DNA of 64,000 bases, taken from Celeribacter sp. PS-C1. GTDB lineage: Bacteria > Pseudomonadota > Alphaproteobacteria > Rhodobacterales > Rhodobacteraceae. The first letter of the stretch is position 1; every line of letters starts with the position of its first letter. Below the pieces are notes generated by a model. It had not been told where the DNA came from. It saw only the letters and a program-made list of their open reading frames with translations, and did not search any database. A program made the translations under genes and the position numbers. This document shows positions 8,575 through 17,449 of the stretch, piece by piece. The DNA lies in contig NZ_JAHXRW010000002.1 in the NCBI RefSeq assembly GCF_019429625.1, forward strand, positions 403,348 to 467,347. Direction: 5' to 3'.

Positions 8575-9744
8575 ATGACAAAACTCAAATCCACCACATC
8601 TGGTGCTACCACGATCGGGGGCGCGACGGGCCTCAAACGCCGCTCGTTCCTGAAAGGCACCGCGACCGTGCTCGGCGGTCTGGCGGCACCCGCCATCGTG
8701 AGCCGCTCTGCGCTCGCGTCTTCGGGCGAGATCAATGTGATGATGTGGTCTGATTACCTGCCGGAAAGCTTTGTGACAGCGTTCGAGGGCTCGACCGGCA
8801 TCAAGCTCAACTTCACCGGCATCGGCTCCAACGAGGAGATCATCAACAAGCTCAAAGCGACTGGCGGCGAAGGCTTCGACATCGTGTCGCCGACCGTGAA
8901 CCGCAACCTTTTGTGGGCGGAACTGGGCCTGTTGCAGCCCTTCGACATGTCGAAAATCGCCATTGAAAAGGTCAACCCAGCAATGGCTTTGGGGGAGAAA
9001 CACTGGAACTTCGGTGGCGAAGGCACCTTCTGGGTGCCGCATATCTGGGGGACCGAAGGCGTCGCGTGGCGCACTGACATGTTCACGCCGGCGGGCGAGT
9101 TCCCGTCCTATTACGACATCTGGGACGACGCCAATGCGGGCAAAACTATGGGCCGCGGTCACTCCATGCTCTTGGGTCTTGGCCTTGGCATGGAACGCCT
9201 CGGCATGATGGAGCCCGGCTCCATGTGGGCCGCCTATGAGACGCCGGAGAAAATGACCGAGGTCTGGACTATGTTGGTCGAGCATGCGATTGAAAAGAAA
9301 GGCAATATCAAGCTGATCTGGAACGATGCTGACACCCAGAAGAACGGTCTTTTGAACGAAGGTGTCATCGTCGGCCAGACCTGGGATGGCCCGCCGATCG
9401 CGCTGAAGAACGAAGGCGAGCCGGTGATGTACCGTGCGCCGGTCGAGGGGGCGATGGCTTGGGTTGATGGCATGGCGATGCCGACGGGTGCCACCAATAT
9501 CGAACAGGCCTATGCCTTCATCGAGGCCTGCTACAACCCCGAATGGGCTGGTGAGGCGATCAAGACCCATGGCTACAACTCGCCCGTACTGGGTGCGGAT
9601 GCCTTTGGCGGTGAGATCTATGCCAAAAACTTCGCCGACGCCTATCCGGGTGAGGCTTTGGGCAACCTCAACGCCTGGCCCGCAGAGGCGCCGTGGTATT
9701 CGGAAATGCGCACCGAATTCACCAATAAATTCCTCTCCGCCTAA
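8575..9744 (+). CDS. PotD/PotF-like periplasmic substrate-binding protein, Tat-exported
   Basis: The periplasmic binding protein of a polyamine-type ABC importer, 389 residues. The N-terminus has a twin-arginine signal (KRRSFLKGTATVLGG) ending near AIVSRSALA. The mature part starts with INVMMWSDYLPESFVTAFEG and continues with GEGFDIVSPTVNR and VPHIWGTEGVAWRT, as in PotD-type proteins. It is the first gene of a four-gene operon and is separated from the ATPase by a hairpin (9754-9784) that may raise its relative expression. The ligand could be putrescine, spermidine or another cationic or amino compound; MocR and aminotransferase neighbours point to an amine. Confidence 0.88.
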   Translation: MTKLKSTTSGATTIGGATGLKRRSFLKGTATVLGGLAAPAIVSRSALASSGEINVMMWSDYLPESFVTAFEGSTGIKLNFTGIGSNEEIINKLKATGGEGFDIVSPTVNRNLLWAELGLLQPFDMSKIAIEKVNPAMALGEKHWNFGGEGTFWVPHIWGTEGVAWRTDMFTPAGEFPSYYDIWDDANAGKTMGRGHSMLLGLGLGMERLGMMEPGSMWAAYETPEKMTEVWTMLVEHAIEKKGNIKLIWNDADTQKNGLLNEGVIVGQTWDGPPIALKNEGEPVMYRAPVEGAMAWVDGMAMPTGATNIEQAYAFIEACYNPEWAGEAIKTHGYNSPVLGADAFGGEIYAKNFADAYPGEALGNLNAWPAEAPWYSEMRTEFTNKFLSA

Positions 9745-9753
9745 TTCAGATCT

Positions 9754-9784
9754 GGCCCCGTGCGGACATGCGCGGGGCCTTTTC
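9754..9784 (+). terminator. Hairpin between binding-protein and ATPase genes (partial terminator)
   Basis: GGCCCCGTGC pairs with GCGCGGGGCC around a 6-base loop, with one G-T pair, followed by TTTT. It lies in a 65-base gap inside the operon. It probably terminates some transcripts and protects the binding-protein mRNA, giving excess binding protein over membrane parts. Confidence 0.65.
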
Positions 9785-9809
9785 ACGTTCAATTCATAAG
9801 AGAGGCAAC

Positions 9810-10913
9810 ATGCCCGACCAGACCCCGGACCGCTCCGTCCTCCTCGATCACGTCTCCATCCGTTTTGGCAATTTCACCGCCGTCGATAATGCCAATCTGA
9901 AAATCAATTCCGGCGAATTCTTTTCCTTTCTCGGGCCGTCTGGCTGCGGGAAAACCACCATGCTGCGCTGTATTTCCGGCTTTTCCGAGCCGACCGAAGG
10001 CAAGGTGCTGATCGGCGGCAAGGATATGGCCGGTGTCGGCCCGAACAAACGTCCGACCGCGTTGATTTTCCAACATCTGGCGCTCTTCCCGCTGATGTCC
10101 GTGGCGGAGAATATCGCCTTTCCTCTGGAGGTTCGGGGCGTGTCCAAAAAAGAGCGCCGTAAAAAGGCGGACGAGCTGTTGGACATGATTGCCCTGCCGG
10201 GGATCGGCGACAAGAAGGTCTCGGAACTGTCAGGCGGCCAGAAACAGCGCGTGGCGATTGCCCGCGCGCTGGCCGTTGAGCCGGATATTTTGCTCTTGGA
10301 CGAGCCTTTGTCGGCGCTCGATCTCAAGCTACGCCAGCACATGCGCACAGAGCTGCGCGCCATTCAAAAGCAGGTTGGCGTGACCTTCATCTACATCACC
10401 CACGACCAAGGCGAGGCGCTGACCATGTCTGATCGCGTGGCCGTCATGAGCCGGGGCGTGATCGAACAGGTGGGTGAACCGGATCGCATCTACAACCGGC
10501 CTCGCTCCGCCTTCGTGGCATCTTTCGTCGGCGAAAACAATGCATTGCAAGGTGTCATTAAGGGGCAGTCGGGCGACTTGGCAGCCCTTGAGACGCCCAT
10601 GGGCACGTTCGAGGCGCGTGTCGGTGGCGGGCGCAAATACAAGGCAGGTGACGAGGCGCTTTTGTTTGTGCGCCCAGAACAGCTCATCCCCGGAGCGAGT
10701 GAAAACGCCTTTCCTGCCACGCTCACGCGGCAGGAATTCGAGGGCGCGACCAATCATGTCTTTGCGAAAGCCGGAGACACCGAGCTGCGCATCTCCATGG
10801 TGAACGCGGGGCTGGCGGGCAGCCTTCCGGGGCAGGGCGAAAGCCTCTCTCTGGGGTTTCAGCCGATGAACGCGACGATCCTTCCGGTCGGCCATATGGC
10901 GAGTGAATCATGA
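9810..10913 (+). CDS. PotA-like ABC transporter ATP-binding protein
   Basis: The ATPase of the polyamine-type importer, 367 residues. Walker A is GPSGCGKTT, the signature is LSGGQKQRV, Walker B is ILLLDEPLSALD, and the switch region is YITHDQGEAL. A C-terminal TOBE-type regulatory region runs from about residue 240. The start at 9810 (MPDQTPDRSV) has a GAGAGG ribosome site; the frame extends 14 codons upstream into the hairpin, which is unlikely to be translated. The stop overlaps the next permease start as ATGA. Confidence 0.93.
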   Translation: MPDQTPDRSVLLDHVSIRFGNFTAVDNANLKINSGEFFSFLGPSGCGKTTMLRCISGFSEPTEGKVLIGGKDMAGVGPNKRPTALIFQHLALFPLMSVAENIAFPLEVRGVSKKERRKKADELLDMIALPGIGDKKVSELSGGQKQRVAIARALAVEPDILLLDEPLSALDLKLRQHMRTELRAIQKQVGVTFIYITHDQGEALTMSDRVAVMSRGVIEQVGEPDRIYNRPRSAFVASFVGENNALQGVIKGQSGDLAALETPMGTFEARVGGGRKYKAGDEALLFVRPEQLIPGASENAFPATLTRQEFEGATNHVFAKAGDTELRISMVNAGLAGSLPGQGESLSLGFQPMNATILPVGHMASES

Positions 10914-11833
10914 AACAGCTGAAGCTCGCCTACACCACCTTGCTCGCCAAACACGGCATGGGCGCCGCGCTGTTCATTGCCATCGCGGTGACGCTTTGGG
11001 TCGTGGTCTTCATTACCCTCCCGCAGCTCTCGATGCTGAATTATTCTTTCCGCTTTAACCTGCCGGTCGATCAGCTCGGCACTGAGGCGGATCACTATAC
11101 GCTCGAGCAATATCGCAGCTTTTTCTTCAACGCGGACGGCTCGTTTAACACGCTCGACATCACGATCCTGATCCGCACGTTGATTGCGGCGCTGATCGTG
11201 ACCGTGATTGATGTGCTCATCTGCTATCCCATCGCCTATATCCTCGCCCATGGCGCCAAGGGCGTCGCCGCGCGGCTCATGGTGATCGGGCTGATCATTC
11301 CTTATTGGATCAATGAAATCCTGCGTGCTTTTGCCTTTCGCGTGCTCTTTGGCTCGACGGGGGTGGTCAATACCTGGGGCATGCAAATGGGGCTTTGGGA
11401 CGCGCCGGTGGATTTCATCCGCGCCGATGTTGCGCTCTATTGTGGCCTTGCCTACGCCTATATCCTCCTGATGGTTTTCCCGATGTACAACGCCATCGAA
11501 GCGCTGGATCACACCCAGGTCGAAGCCGCCCGCGACATGGGCTCGCCTTTGTGGCGGGTGCATTGGCGGGTGGTTTTGCCGATGGCCAAACCCGGCATCG
11601 TCTCGGGGGCGACCATGGTCTTTATGCTGACCGCAGGTGCGCTGGCCGCGCCGCAGATCTTGGGCGGGCCGTCGTCCCTGTGGTTCACGCAGCTCATCTA
11701 TCAGTGGTTTAACGAGTCCTCGAACTGGCCCAGAGGCTCGGCCTATGCCGTGGTGCTTTTGGTGACCTGTATCAGCTTTGTTTTGCTGATGATGCGCGTG
11801 TTCAAGGTTTCCGTCGGGGAGATTGGCAAATGA
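10910..11833 (+). CDS. PotB-like ABC transporter permease
   Basis: The first inner-membrane permease of the polyamine-type importer, 307 residues with about six membrane helices. Hydrophobic segments include AALFIAIAVTLWVVVFITL near residues 20-38, IAALIVTVIDVLICYPIAYI near 95-114 and a C-terminal AVVLLVTCISFVLLM. The EAA loop that docks on the ATPase is EAARDMGSPLWRVHWRVVLP. It overlaps the ATPase gene upstream and the second permease downstream by four bases each, so the three are translationally coupled. Confidence 0.93.
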   Translation: MKQLKLAYTTLLAKHGMGAALFIAIAVTLWVVVFITLPQLSMLNYSFRFNLPVDQLGTEADHYTLEQYRSFFFNADGSFNTLDITILIRTLIAALIVTVIDVLICYPIAYILAHGAKGVAARLMVIGLIIPYWINEILRAFAFRVLFGSTGVVNTWGMQMGLWDAPVDFIRADVALYCGLAYAYILLMVFPMYNAIEALDHTQVEAARDMGSPLWRVHWRVVLPMAKPGIVSGATMVFMLTAGALAAPQILGGPSSLWFTQLIYQWFNESSNWPRGSAYAVVLLVTCISFVLLMMRVFKVSVGEIGK

Positions 11834-13026
11834 ACAGGCATACGCTTTTCGGAGGCGCTTATGCGCTTGCCTTCTTCTCTTTCCTGTTCGGTCCGCTCGT
11901 GATCATGGCGACCACCGCTTTCAACTCCTCGCGGTTTCCGCGTGTGGCGCCGTGGGAGTGTTTCACCACGGGCTGGTTTGGAGAGTTGTTCGGCAACGCG
12001 CGTTTGATGGAAGGGCTGATGAACTCCGTCATCATCGGGGTGGGCGTTGTCGCCTTGGCTGTGCCCATCGGGCTTGCAGGGGCTTTAGCCTTGTCCGAAC
12101 TGCCTGCAAAGCTGCGCTCGATGCTTTACACAGTGCTGATCCTGCCGATCCTGATCCCCGGCGTTGTGCTCGGGATTTCGACCATTGTGCTTTGGGGCCA
12201 GATCACGCGTGGCACGGGCGCGGGGTTTCTTTACAATGGCTATTTCCTGACCATCGTGGGTCAGATCACCTTTGTGTCCGCCTACGCCATGTTGGTGTTC
12301 ATCGCGCGACTTCAACGCTTTGACGCGACCCAGACCGAAGCCGCACTCGATTTGGGCGCCACTCCCGGTCAGGCGTTTCGCAAGATCCTCTTGCCCTTCA
12401 TGGCGCCCGCGATTGGCTCTGCGGCGTTTATCACGCTCTTGGCCTCTTTCGAGAACTACAACACGACTGTGTTCACGGTTCTCTCAGAGAGCACCTTCAC
12501 CACGGCGCTGGCGTCCAAAGTGCGCCACGGCACGGACCCATCCTTGTCGGCCTTGGCAGTGATCATCATCACGCTCACGTTGGTTGGCGCGCTGACCAAC
12601 GAGGCTTATCAGCGCCGCAAAGAGGCCGAGAGCGGTGGTCGCGCGTCACGTTCGCCGCTTTACGCCAATCCGGTGACGCGGGCACTGACCCATCCCGGCA
12701 TCGTCTTTGCGATCCTCGTGACGGTGATCGGCGGCATTTCTTACGCGGGCTCGCAATATGACAGCTCGGTCTGTGAGGCGGCTGTGTTGCAGGAGAAGCT
12801 GGATCGTCAGGAAGAGCTGCGGGCCGAACAGCGGGCGCGGATCGAAGCGCAGGAGGCGGAGCAGCAATCTACCTTGCCGAAATCGAACTCAGCCTTCGGC
12901 GGCGCGTTCGGCGGGCTTGGAGGTGGGACACCTGCGCCTGAGGCGCCAGCCGCTCCGAAGCCCGAAAGCCCCTCGGCCTTTGGTGGGGCGTTCGGTGGGA
13001 TCACTGCGCCGAAACCTGAGGAATAG
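11830..13026 (+). CDS. PotC-like ABC transporter permease with unusual C-terminal extension
   Basis: The second permease of the importer, 398 residues. Residues 1-265 are an ordinary PotC-type permease with the EAA loop EAALDLGATPGQAFRKILLP. About 130 further residues are not usual for the family: an extra membrane segment (about 291-308, IVFAILVTVIGGISYAG), a charged, probably coiled-coil stretch (315-345, LQEKLDRQEELRAEQRARIE), and a low-complexity tail with SAFGGAFGG repeated at 354-362 and 382-390 among Pro/Ala-rich spacers. Reading is continuous, with no sign of an assembly join. The tail's side of the membrane and its role are unknown; it may anchor or couple another protein. A strong terminator follows at once. 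Confidence 0.9.
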   Translation: MNRHTLFGGAYALAFFSFLFGPLVIMATTAFNSSRFPRVAPWECFTTGWFGELFGNARLMEGLMNSVIIGVGVVALAVPIGLAGALALSELPAKLRSMLYTVLILPILIPGVVLGISTIVLWGQITRGTGAGFLYNGYFLTIVGQITFVSAYAMLVFIARLQRFDATQTEAALDLGATPGQAFRKILLPFMAPAIGSAAFITLLASFENYNTTVFTVLSESTFTTALASKVRHGTDPSLSALAVIIITLTLVGALTNEAYQRRKEAESGGRASRSPLYANPVTRALTHPGIVFAILVTVIGGISYAGSQYDSSVCEAAVLQEKLDRQEELRAEQRARIEAQEAEQQSTLPKSNSAFGGAFGGLGGGTPAPEAPAAPKPESPSAFGGAFGGITAPKPEE

Positions 13027-13030
13027 GAAA

Positions 13031-13053
13031 GGGGGCCAAATGGCCCCCTTTTT
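13031..13053 (+). terminator. Rho-independent terminator of the importer operon
   Basis: GGGGGCC-AAAT-GGCCCCC followed by TTTTT, starting four bases after the PotC-like stop codon. Confidence 0.85.
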
Positions 13054-13098
13054 CTTCGCCCGAAGAGCGCCGCTGGCGCTCGCCCTTTGTGAAACCAC

Positions 13099-13887
13099 TC
13101 AATCTGGAATGGTCCGCGCGTAGCCCTCGGTCGACAAATCGCGCAATTCCTTGAGCATCTCAACAAACCCAGCCACCTGATGCGCACAGGTGGCAGCGCC
13201 TTTTTCAGCCGTCGCCAAATGCGCCTCGCCCACCGTGCCTTTCGGGTTCAAATCCTTCGATACCCACGCGAGGTTCACCGGACCAATCGGAGAAATCGGC
13301 GCGGTCTCAGCCGTTGAGCGGAAATCCTCGGCCTTCTCCATATCCACCAGATGCGGTTTGAAATGTAGCATCAAGGAGGTCTCAAGATCGCCGCCATGGA
13401 TGCCGTAGGTGCTCTCTTGCGCGCTATACATGCCCTCGGGTTTGCCGAAATTGCCCCATTGGCATTTCACGACCATCATGCCCGCTTGCACCCTGAGCTC
13501 ACGCCCCAGAATGGAAATCAGGTCGAGATTGCCGCCATGGGAGTTGACGATCACCATCTTCTTGAGGCCGGCGCGAGCGACCGAAAGCCCGATCTCAGTC
13601 CAGGCGTCGAGCGCGGTCTTGGCCGTGTAGGTCAGCGTGCCTTTGGCGTGGATGTGCTCGTTCGATTTGCCAACCGCCTGCACCGGCAGGATCAGGATGT
13701 CGAGATCGTCGGGGCAGGTGGCGCGCAACTCGGCCAGCATGCCCTCGTTGATGTAGGTGTCCACGCCCACCGGCAGGTGTGGCCCATGCTGTTCCACGGC
13801 TGCCGTGGGCAGAATGACGATGGTTTTTTCGGGGTCGAAGTCGGCGAATTCCGTGGTGCGGAACTCGGCCCAATCAAAGCGTCTCAT
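13099..13887 (-). CDS. Creatininase-family amidohydrolase
   Basis: A 262-residue member of the creatininase (creatinine amidohydrolase) family, metal-dependent enzymes that open cyclic amides or cleave related C-N bonds. Metal-ligand stretches VEQHGPHLPVGVDTYINEG, VNSHGGNLDL and GIHGGDLETSLML are all present. It is the last gene of a nine-gene operon and overlaps the oxygenase gene by four bases. True creatinine hydrolysis is not implied; the family also includes formamide- and lactam-type hydrolases and cofactor peptidases. In context, a ring-opening or amide-cleaving step on a nitrogen heterocycle is plausible. Confidence 0.85.
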   Translation of the reverse strand: MRRFDWAEFRTTEFADFDPEKTIVILPTAAVEQHGPHLPVGVDTYINEGMLAELRATCPDDLDILILPVQAVGKSNEHIHAKGTLTYTAKTALDAWTEIGLSVARAGLKKMVIVNSHGGNLDLISILGRELRVQAGMMVVKCQWGNFGKPEGMYSAQESTYGIHGGDLETSLMLHFKPHLVDMEKAEDFRSTAETAPISPIGPVNLAWVSKDLNPKGTVGEAHLATAEKGAATCAHQVAGFVEMLKELRDLSTEGYARTIPD

Positions 13888-14810
13888 TTTACGTCCTTCG
13901 GAGTGTAGGTCGCGTCCAGCCGCGACCGCAGATAATCGGCGCCGGTGACGGCGGGGTATTTGGCCTCGCCCGTGCCCGGCAGGGCGGCAATCACGCTGTC
14001 GGGGTTCGGGTCGAGGAAAAAGGCGATGGAGCGGCGGGCAGTTTTCGGCGGCAGCACCCGGTGCGGGGTCGAGACGTAAATGTCATTCGACCAACGCATC
14101 AGACAGTCGCCGATGTTGACCACATAGGCCCCCGGCACATGCGGCACGTCGATCCAGTCGCCGCCGCGCGGTTTGACTTGCAGGCCGCCGACACCGTCGG
14201 TCATGAGCATGGTGACGGAGCCGTAATCCGTATGCGCCCCCGCGCCGATGCCTTCTCCGTCGGGCGCCGCCGGATAGGAGAGAACACGGAGCGTCGCCAT
14301 CGGTTCGGTGAAGTGCGGCGGGAAGTAGCCTTCGGGCAGGTTCAGATCCATCTCGAACGCACGGTGCAGCGCGACCGAGAGGTGCAGCACGGCGTCATAA
14401 TAGTCGAGCATGGTATCGCGAAAGCCCGGCACGTCAGGCCAGACATTCACGCCACGAAACGGCTCACCCGCCAGCACACGCGGATCGTCTGCGGGCAGGT
14501 CAAAGCCCACATTGAAGGCCTCTTTACGGTCCATCTGGCCGGATTTTTCGTCCAAAGCTTCAGAGCCCTGACAGGCCCAGCCCCGGTTGTGCGGGTTGTT
14601 GCGAATGTCGATTTTCGCTTTTCTCGCCACGGGCAGCGCGAAGAATGCGTCCCCCTTGGCGAAAACATCCGCGATCAGGTCGTCGGGGATGCCGTGGTTT
14701 GAGACGAGGAAAAACCCGGTGTCGCGGCAGGCACGCCCGAGGTCCCGCACAAAGCCGACAACATCGGATCCTGTGGCAAAGCGTTGCCAGTCGAGAACGG
14801 GAATGTCCAT
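13884..14810 (-). CDS. 2-oxoglutarate/Fe(II)-dependent oxygenase, isopenicillin N synthase-like
   Basis: A 308-residue oxygenase of the isopenicillin N synthase-like 2OG-Fe(II) family. An N-terminal DIOX_N region (IPVLDWQRF, GFFLVSNHGIP) is followed by the double-stranded beta-helix domain. Iron ligands are His193 and Asp195 in GAHTDYGS and His250 in STPHRVLPP; the co-substrate RxS motif is at 259-261 (RRS). It would hydroxylate or demethylate a small molecule. Its start directly abuts the upstream flavodoxin-fold gene stop. Fungal thymine 7-hydroxylase belongs to this family, so a pyrimidine substrate is possible given the operon, but that is inference. Confidence 0.9.
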   Translation of the reverse strand: MDIPVLDWQRFATGSDVVGFVRDLGRACRDTGFFLVSNHGIPDDLIADVFAKGDAFFALPVARKAKIDIRNNPHNRGWACQGSEALDEKSGQMDRKEAFNVGFDLPADDPRVLAGEPFRGVNVWPDVPGFRDTMLDYYDAVLHLSVALHRAFEMDLNLPEGYFPPHFTEPMATLRVLSYPAAPDGEGIGAGAHTDYGSVTMLMTDGVGGLQVKPRGGDWIDVPHVPGAYVVNIGDCLMRWSNDIYVSTPHRVLPPKTARRSIAFFLDPNPDSVIAALPGTGEAKYPAVTGADYLRSRLDATYTPKDVK

Positions 14811-15434
14811 TTACCCCTCCTTCGGCGCAGGCGCCGCGATCAATTTATCCAGTCGCTTCTGCACCCGCGTGAGGTGCTTGGCGCGGCTTTCCGGTGTCGA
14901 GCTGTCCATCAGAAAATGCGCAGCAAAGGCGGTTTTGCAACGCTTGGCCAAGATCACCCGAAGCCCACGCATCAGCGTGCGTTTGCCTGGCGCGCCGACA
15001 AAGAACGTCAGCCAGCGCGAGGCACCGCAGGTGGTAAAGACCCCTAGCTTGGTGATGTGGGTCAGACCAGGCTTGATGTCCTCACCCTCTTTTTGCGGCA
15101 TTATGAAGGCCACGCCCGAGACCATGGTGCGGTCAAGCCAGCCCTTGAGCATCGCGGGCAACCCATACCACCAAGTCGGATAGACGAAGATCAGGCTGTC
15201 GCACCACTCAAGGTCGGTGCAGTCGCGGTCCACCAGGACGCGATTTTCCGGCACGTTTTCGTATATTTCGTGTTCGTGCGCGGAGAGCACCGGATCGAAG
15301 CCCTCGGCATAGAGATCGCGCAGGCGGTAGTCGACGCCTGCGGTCTCAAGGCGCGCGACCACGAGGTCACGGATGCCGCGGTTAAACGAGGTCTCGCGCG
15401 GGTGACAATAGACGACGAGGGCGCGTTGCATCAC
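14811..15434 (-). CDS. Flavodoxin-fold NAD(P)H dehydrogenase (quinone) family, copy 1
   Basis: A 207-residue flavodoxin-like fold protein of the NAD(P)H:quinone/FMN reductase family. The N-terminal phosphate-binding loop is YCHPRETSFNRG, and the central LIFVYPTWWYGLPAMLKGWLD is diagnostic of the family. It overlaps the upstream paralogue by four bases and abuts the oxygenase gene. It may supply electrons to a flavin or iron step of the operon pathway or reduce a quinone-like intermediate. Two such genes in tandem suggest a heteromer or two separate reductions. Confidence 0.87.
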   Translation of the reverse strand: MMQRALVVYCHPRETSFNRGIRDLVVARLETAGVDYRLRDLYAEGFDPVLSAHEHEIYENVPENRVLVDRDCTDLEWCDSLIFVYPTWWYGLPAMLKGWLDRTMVSGVAFIMPQKEGEDIKPGLTHITKLGVFTTCGASRWLTFFVGAPGKRTLMRGLRVILAKRCKTAFAAHFLMDSSTPESRAKHLTRVQKRLDKLIAAPAPKEG

Positions 15435-16030
15435 ATCATCTCCATCTCGCGCCGCACCCGTTCAAGATGCTCTTTGAGTTTCGGCTCTTCGTTGCGGTTC
15501 ATGTCGTAGCAGGCGATATATTTCTTCTTCGGCATGCCACAGGCGTACCACACCGGCCGTGTGACGCATTTGCGCGGCGGATCGCCGTTCATCATCGCGC
15601 GCCAGCGTGTGCCGCCATAGGTCGTGCAGGCGTAGAGCTTTTTGATATTGGTGAGCCCCGGACGCACCTTGCCGTCTTTCAGTTTGAACGACACACCGGG
15701 AAGGAAAATCCTGTCGAGAAAGCCCTTGAGGATCGCTGGATAGCCGAAATTCCACACCGGGAAGACCATCACCAGCGCGTCGGCGGCCTGAAGCCGCTCG
15801 ACGTATTCGCGCACTGGTTCGATATTGGCGGGCTCGTCGTGATAGCCGCGACGGTCCTCCATCGTGAGCACCGGTTGAAAGCCCTCGACGTTGAGATCGC
15901 AGTCATCAACCTCCCAGCCGGATTTGGTGAGCGTCTCCACGACCACCTCATGCACCGCCGCGTTAAAGCTTTCCGGGCATGGGTGGGCGTAGAGGACGAG
16001 GACGCGGCCCTTCGAGGCGGTCGAACTCAT
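15431..16030 (-). CDS. Flavodoxin-fold NAD(P)H dehydrogenase (quinone) family, copy 2
   Basis: A 199-residue paralogue of the preceding protein. It has the same layout: YAHPCPESFNAAVHE at the FMN loop and LVMVFPVWNFGYPAILKGFL in the centre, then VRPGLTNIKKLYACTTYGG. The C-terminus CYDMNRNEEPKLKEHLERV is specific to this copy. Overlaps of four bases on both sides show translational coupling within the operon. Substrate unknown; a soluble flavoprotein reductase is the safest description. Confidence 0.87.
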   Translation of the reverse strand: MSSTASKGRVLVLYAHPCPESFNAAVHEVVVETLTKSGWEVDDCDLNVEGFQPVLTMEDRRGYHDEPANIEPVREYVERLQAADALVMVFPVWNFGYPAILKGFLDRIFLPGVSFKLKDGKVRPGLTNIKKLYACTTYGGTRWRAMMNGDPPRKCVTRPVWYACGMPKKKYIACYDMNRNEEPKLKEHLERVRREMEMM

Positions 16031-17445
16031 TCTGCCACCTCGGGCTTCGGGGTGATCTTGGCGTAGGAATACATCTCCGCATAGTCGAAGTCCGGCTCAT
16101 CCCAAGCAATCATCTTGCCGGGGTTGAGCAAGCCCTTCGGGTCCGCCTCGCGTTTGAAATCGAGCTGGCGTTTGTCCGTGGACTGACGCCCGCCTTCTTC
16201 CAAGGTGTAGCGATGCGGGTTGAAGATCATGCACTCCATTGCCTCGTGTTTGGCGACCAGATCGTCGAGCTGGGCTTTGTCTTTCGGGAAGACAATCGGC
16301 AGTCCGGCAAAGGAAATCCCGGCGCCCTCGCGCATGACTTCGAGGTGCATGTAGAGATCGTCTTTGAACGCGTCATAGGCGCGCATGACTTTTTCGATGT
16401 CCCCGCCATAGCGGACCTGAAGATAGGTCAGGTCTTTCTCGAATTTGAGCGCCCGCAGCGTGGTGTGGTTCCAGCCATATTCATAGACCGGGCCGGGGTG
16501 GCGATCCCATTGCACATCATCAGAGCGGTAGATCACTTCGGCGCCCTCGTAGCGGTCCAGAAGCGTCTGGAAGCCCGCCATGGATTGCGGCGCGACCATG
16601 AGGCCGCAGAGGTGGTCGTTCTCGGTGACATGGGCCTTCACGCGCTGGAAATATTTATGCGCGATGGGGGCGGCGTAGACGGAGGCGAGCTTGATCAGGA
16701 TACCCGGCTCGGAGGTCAGAGCACCGGCGAACTCGGTCGCCATGCGGAAGGTGTCAAAGCGCACGAACATTTCAACCCACTCGTAAGCGGGGGCGAGCGG
16801 CATTTCGATCTCGGTGATGATGCCGTTGGTGCCGTAAGCATGCGAGACGCGGTGCAGCTCCTCGCCGGTGAACTCCAGCGCGCGGGGCTCGGCCTCCATG
16901 GTGATCACCCGCAGGCGGTCGATGTTGCCGAGATCTCGCAAAGCGCCCCAATTGGCCGACCCGACCCCGCCGGAGCCGCCCGCGATGAAACCGCCAAGCG
17001 AGGCCTGCGAATAGGTCGAGGGGAACATGCGCAGTTCCTGACCGGACTTTTCTTTTAGCTCGGCGTCCATCTCCTTGATGATGATGCCGGGTTCAGCGAC
17101 GACATAGCCCGCGCCGATCTCTTTGATCTTGTTCATCTTTGTCAGATGCATGACACAGCCGCCCGCGAGCGGCATGGCTTGTCCGTAGTTGCCGGTGCCG
17201 CCGCCGCGACAGGTGACGGGGACGTCATGTTCGTAACAGGTCTTGAGCACCTCAATCACCTCGGCCTCGGAGGTCGGGTTGACCACGAAATCAGCCTGAA
17301 GGTGGTCCATCTCGGCCTTCAAGACCGGCGAATACCAAAAGAAGTCGCGCGATTTGTTGCGGACGGTGGCGGGGTTTTCTTCGATGTCCAGATGGGACAG
17401 GGCGGCCATGGCCGCAGCGATATTGGGGGCGATATTGTCTGTCAT
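16027..17445 (-). CDS. FAD-binding oxidase/dehydrogenase (GlcD-like, PCMH-type FAD domain)
   Basis: A 472-residue flavoprotein of the GlcD/VAO superfamily. The FAD-binding PCMH region is VTCRGGGTGNYGQAMPLAGG with FIAGGSGGVGSANWGALRDL, near residues 75-165. The C-terminal substrate domain ends with LLNPGKMIAWDEPDF, a family hallmark. It oxidises an alcohol, hydroxyacid or amine while reducing FAD. It lies between the deaminase-like gene (4-base gap) and the flavodoxin-fold genes (4-base overlap), so it probably acts on the same compound. No covalent-flavin His is obvious. Confidence 0.88.
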   Translation of the reverse strand: MTDNIAPNIAAAMAALSHLDIEENPATVRNKSRDFFWYSPVLKAEMDHLQADFVVNPTSEAEVIEVLKTCYEHDVPVTCRGGGTGNYGQAMPLAGGCVMHLTKMNKIKEIGAGYVVAEPGIIIKEMDAELKEKSGQELRMFPSTYSQASLGGFIAGGSGGVGSANWGALRDLGNIDRLRVITMEAEPRALEFTGEELHRVSHAYGTNGIITEIEMPLAPAYEWVEMFVRFDTFRMATEFAGALTSEPGILIKLASVYAAPIAHKYFQRVKAHVTENDHLCGLMVAPQSMAGFQTLLDRYEGAEVIYRSDDVQWDRHPGPVYEYGWNHTTLRALKFEKDLTYLQVRYGGDIEKVMRAYDAFKDDLYMHLEVMREGAGISFAGLPIVFPKDKAQLDDLVAKHEAMECMIFNPHRYTLEEGGRQSTDKRQLDFKREADPKGLLNPGKMIAWDEPDFDYAEMYSYAKITPKPEVAE

Positions 17446-17449
17446 GATC

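Noticed and set aside
13099..13887. Genuine creatininase pathway (creatinine to sarcosine)
   Set aside because: No creatinase, sarcosine oxidase or hydantoin route is alongside; only family membership is supported.
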